Positions 61,393 to 64,000 of a DNA stretch of 64,000 nt are shown here, one piece after another (the first letter of the stretch is position 1; each line of letters opens with the position of its first letter). The translations under genes and the position numbers were made by a program. This stretch comes from Pantoea wallisii (lineage in GTDB: Bacteria; Pseudomonadota; Gammaproteobacteria; Enterobacterales; Enterobacteriaceae). The stretch lies in NCBI RefSeq assembly GCF_002095485.1, contig NZ_MLFS01000013.1, positions 22,872-86,871 of the forward strand. The letters are read 5' to 3'. The notes below the pieces were generated by a model. It was not told the DNA's origin. It made no database searches and worked only from the letters and a program-made list of their open reading frames with translations.

Positions 61393-61493
61393 TCTCTCCC
61401 CCTGCGTACCAGATATTTCAATAGTGGTTCATAAAGCTCAGTTGTGCCTTTCAGAATTAGCCGAAGTCACAACCCCGGTGAATGAACAACTGA

Positions 61494-62399
61494 TTATCTG
61501 TTACGGACCAGCGGTAATAGTTCATCCATTTTTTTCTCAACGGCGGCCTTGCCTGCCGCAATGGCTTCTTCAGCACGATGAAAGTCCAGCGTGGAAATCT
61601 GCGGACAAAAGGGCTGAATCAGCACATCCGGTGGATCGCCCGCCATACGGTTGCGCTTCAGGCGATTTTCTAAAACCTGGATCGATGTTGACATAATCTC
61701 CATCGCACCCGGCGACTGGTTTGCCCGGCGATGCGTCAGCCCAAGTAAACGCTGACGCAATTTTTTACCCCAGCTCAGGGCTTCTGCTGCGGCGGCCTCT
61801 TCGCCACTCTGTGGCGTGACGGACAGCAGATCCTGCTGCATCAGATGCGCATCGTGTTGCAGATCGACCGCAATAACGATGTCCGCGCCCAGCGCCCGAG
61901 TAAGCGAAATCGGTACCGGATTGACCACCGCGCCATCCACCAGCCAATAACCATTGTAGCCAACGGGAGGCAATAAGCCTGGCATACTACAGGAAGCGCG
62001 CACAGCCTGATGCAAATCGCCCTCTGTAAGCCAGAGTTCACGTCCGGTACTGAGGTTGGTCGCCACGACACCAAACGGCTTGTCACACCCTTCAATACGT
62101 TCATCAGGAATAAGCTGGCGAATGTGGCTAAACACCCTGTCGCCGCGCAGCAGGCCGCCACGCTGCCACGACAGATCCATGAGGCGGATCACGTCCCAGT
62201 AACGAAATGCGCTGACCCACTTCTCCATGATACCCAGATGACCGTTAACGTAAGCTGAACCCACCAGTGCCCCAACCGAGCAACCGGCCACCACATCAAT
62301 TTCAACACCTGCCCGCTCAAGCGCATTGATCACACCAATATGCGCCCAGCCTTTCGCGGCTCCCGAGCCTAATGCCAGCCCGATTTTTACCTTTCTCAT
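61494..62399 (-). CDS. rssA: Patatin-like phospholipase RssA
   Basis: 301 residues, as in E. coli. Patatin motifs: oxyanion-hole GSGAAKGWAH (11-20), nucleophile S41 in GCSVG, and the dyad aspartate in DGAVVNPVP. The role is unknown, though it is co-transcribed with rssB in E. coli. Here rssB follows after 101 bases. It starts at ATG 62399, divergent from ychJ. Confidence 0.94.
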   Translation of the reverse strand: MRKVKIGLALGSGAAKGWAHIGVINALERAGVEIDVVAGCSVGALVGSAYVNGHLGIMEKWVSAFRYWDVIRLMDLSWQRGGLLRGDRVFSHIRQLIPDERIEGCDKPFGVVATNLSTGRELWLTEGDLHQAVRASCSMPGLLPPVGYNGYWLVDGAVVNPVPISLTRALGADIVIAVDLQHDAHLMQQDLLSVTPQSGEEAAAAEALSWGKKLRQRLLGLTHRRANQSPGAMEIMSTSIQVLENRLKRNRMAGDPPDVLIQPFCPQISTLDFHRAEEAIAAGKAAVEKKMDELLPLVRNR

Positions 62400-62495
62400 C
62401 GCACCTCGTGCTTAGCCAGATACGTAGCATCACACCTGACAGTCGGCTACCATAGCGCACGCTGTTATTCACTTTTATCACTCTCAGGAGATAAC

Positions 62496-62951
62496 GTGTC
62501 GGAAACGTGCCCCTGCTGCAGCGGAAAGCAGTATAGCTTATGTTGCCAGCCCTTTCTGAACGGTGAGGCGATCCCCGCCAGCGCCGAACAATTAATGCGC
62601 TCGCGCTACTCAGCGTATGTGAAACACAACGCGGCATATCTGACGCAAACCTGGCACCCCAGTAAACGGGGGGACGGAATGGAGACGCTTTTATCCGAAA
62701 GTTTTGCCGGTACAGAATGGCTGGGGCTGAATGTAACCCGTTGTAATCACGGAAGCCATGAGAATGAGGCCTTTGTGACTTTTTTTGCGCGTTACCTCGA
62801 AAAAGCACGCACTTCCTCCCTGTATGAATGTTCACGCTTTCTTCGCGAGGATCAACGCTGGTACTATGTTGACGGAACAACGCCGGCGTTAGGGCGTAAC
62901 GATCGCTGCCCTTGTGGCTCCGATAAAAAATACAAAAAATGTTGTGGCTAA
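62496..62951 (+). CDS. ychJ: SEC-C motif protein YchJ
   Basis: 151 residues (E. coli 152), GTG start with SD AGGAG 6 bases upstream. SEC-C-like cysteine motifs lie at both ends (CPCCSGKQYSLCC and CPCGSDKKYKKCC), with an NTF2-like domain between (RSRYSAYVKHNAAYLTQTWH). Function unknown. Its stop is followed after 57 bases by purU. Confidence 0.95.
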   Translation: MSETCPCCSGKQYSLCCQPFLNGEAIPASAEQLMRSRYSAYVKHNAAYLTQTWHPSKRGDGMETLLSESFAGTEWLGLNVTRCNHGSHENEAFVTFFARYLEKARTSSLYECSRFLREDQRWYYVDGTTPALGRNDRCPCGSDKKYKKCCG

Positions 62952-63008
62952 GCCGGACAGGTGCCCAACGGCTTTACTATTCATCGCTTTGACAGGACTC
63001 TGATCGAG

Positions 63009-63857
<849 letters not shown>

Positions 63858-63864
63858 CGGCCAG

Positions 63865-63893
63865 GGCGCTGAATTGTTTAACTCTTCAGCGCC
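63865..63893 (+). terminator. Hairpin after purU
   Basis: 9-bp stem GGCGCTGAA / TTCAGCGCC with an 11-base loop, a few bases past the purU stop. No T-tract. Confidence 0.55.
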
Positions 63894-63938
63894 ACGCGTA
63901 AAAAGTGGGCAAACGATTCACATTTTAAAAATGGGTGC

Positions 63939-63973
63939 TTTACAGGCTTAGCGCATTTGGTATGATGCGCCCC
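63939..63973 (+). promoter_or_regulatory. Promoter of a probable tRNA-Tyr (tyrT-type) operon
   Basis: -35 TTTACA (63939-63944), 16-base spacer, -10 TATGAT (63961-63966), then the GC-rich discriminator GCGCCCCGC. This matches the stringently controlled E. coli tyrT promoter (TTTACA, TATGAT, GCGCCCCGC). The tRNA genes would start just beyond the right edge of the window. Confidence 0.85.
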
Positions 63974-64000
63974 GCTTTCAGGCATAAAGATTCAGGCCAG

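Noticed and set aside
62317..62880. 187-codon minus-strand frame across the rssA-ychJ boundary
   Set aside because: It overlaps two conserved genes and their promoters, with no recognisable motifs.

Overview
The window is core chromosome from an enterobacterium, most likely in the Erwiniaceae and best fitting Pantoea or a close relative. Most proteins are close homologues of Escherichia coli proteins I know, and gene order follows the E. coli rnb / osmB-pyrF / cysB-topA / trp / tonB / opp-adhE / hns-galU segment almost gene for gene. Differences from E. coli point away from Escherichia: separate trpG and trpD genes (fused in E. coli), a DSF synthase gene (rpfF) beside the c-di-GMP regulator pdeR/rpfR, two tandem oppA-type genes, a uge-ugd-galU sugar-nucleotide cluster beside hns, and loss of the yciGFE block between trpA and ompW. 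There is no phage, insertion sequence, CRISPR array or rRNA in the window.

Layout. 1-4.4 kb: end of rnb, then cstA with a small YbdD-type partner. 4.5-7.4 kb: the convergent pair pdeR(rpfR) and rpfF, a probable fatty-acid quorum-sensing and c-di-GMP module. 7.5-9.5 kb: kdgT with a near-perfect KdgR operator, and a lone araD. 9.8-19.5 kb: osmB, yciH, pyrF, lapB, lapA, pgpB, ribA, acnA, three tiny genes (ymiC-, yciX- and ymiA-like) and cysB. 19.7-26.4 kb: topA, yciN, sohB, yciK, btuR, rluB. 26.4-27.9 kb: an AT-rich gap followed by an unfamiliar lipoprotein with a trypsin-like catalytic triad. 27.9-36.3 kb: yciO, rnm and the complete trp operon with promoter/operator, leader peptide and attenuator. 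36.4-43.5 kb: a BON lipoprotein, ompW, a cysteine-cluster protein, yciC-yciB-yciA, tonB, yciI, an undescribed 56-residue membrane protein, yciY, clsA and yciU. 43.6-52.2 kb: the oppABCDF oligopeptide importer with a second oppA-like gene, and ychE. 52.6-64 kb: adhE, tdk, hns, uge, ugd, galU, rssB, rssA, ychJ, purU, ending in a promoter that looks like that of the tRNA-Tyr (tyrT) operon.

Sequence quality matters here. Six genes (cstA, cysB, oppF, oppB, tdk, rssB) each read as if exactly one base is missing, usually from a short homopolymer. Adding one base back gives the usual E. coli protein length exactly for CysB (324), OppB (306) and OppF (334). Six independent single-base losses, no insertions and no premature stops from substitutions are better explained by indel errors in the assembly than by decay of six conserved genes.

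Functionally the window is housekeeping metabolism (tryptophan, pyrimidine, riboflavin, TCA cycle, formate/one-carbon), envelope maintenance (LapAB, PgpB, ClsA, TonB, OmpW, OsmB), global regulation (CysB, H-NS, RssB, PdeR) and transport (CstA, KdgT, Opp). The part most likely to repay attention is the RpfF/RpfR module, followed by the serine-protease-like lipoprotein and the small proteins.
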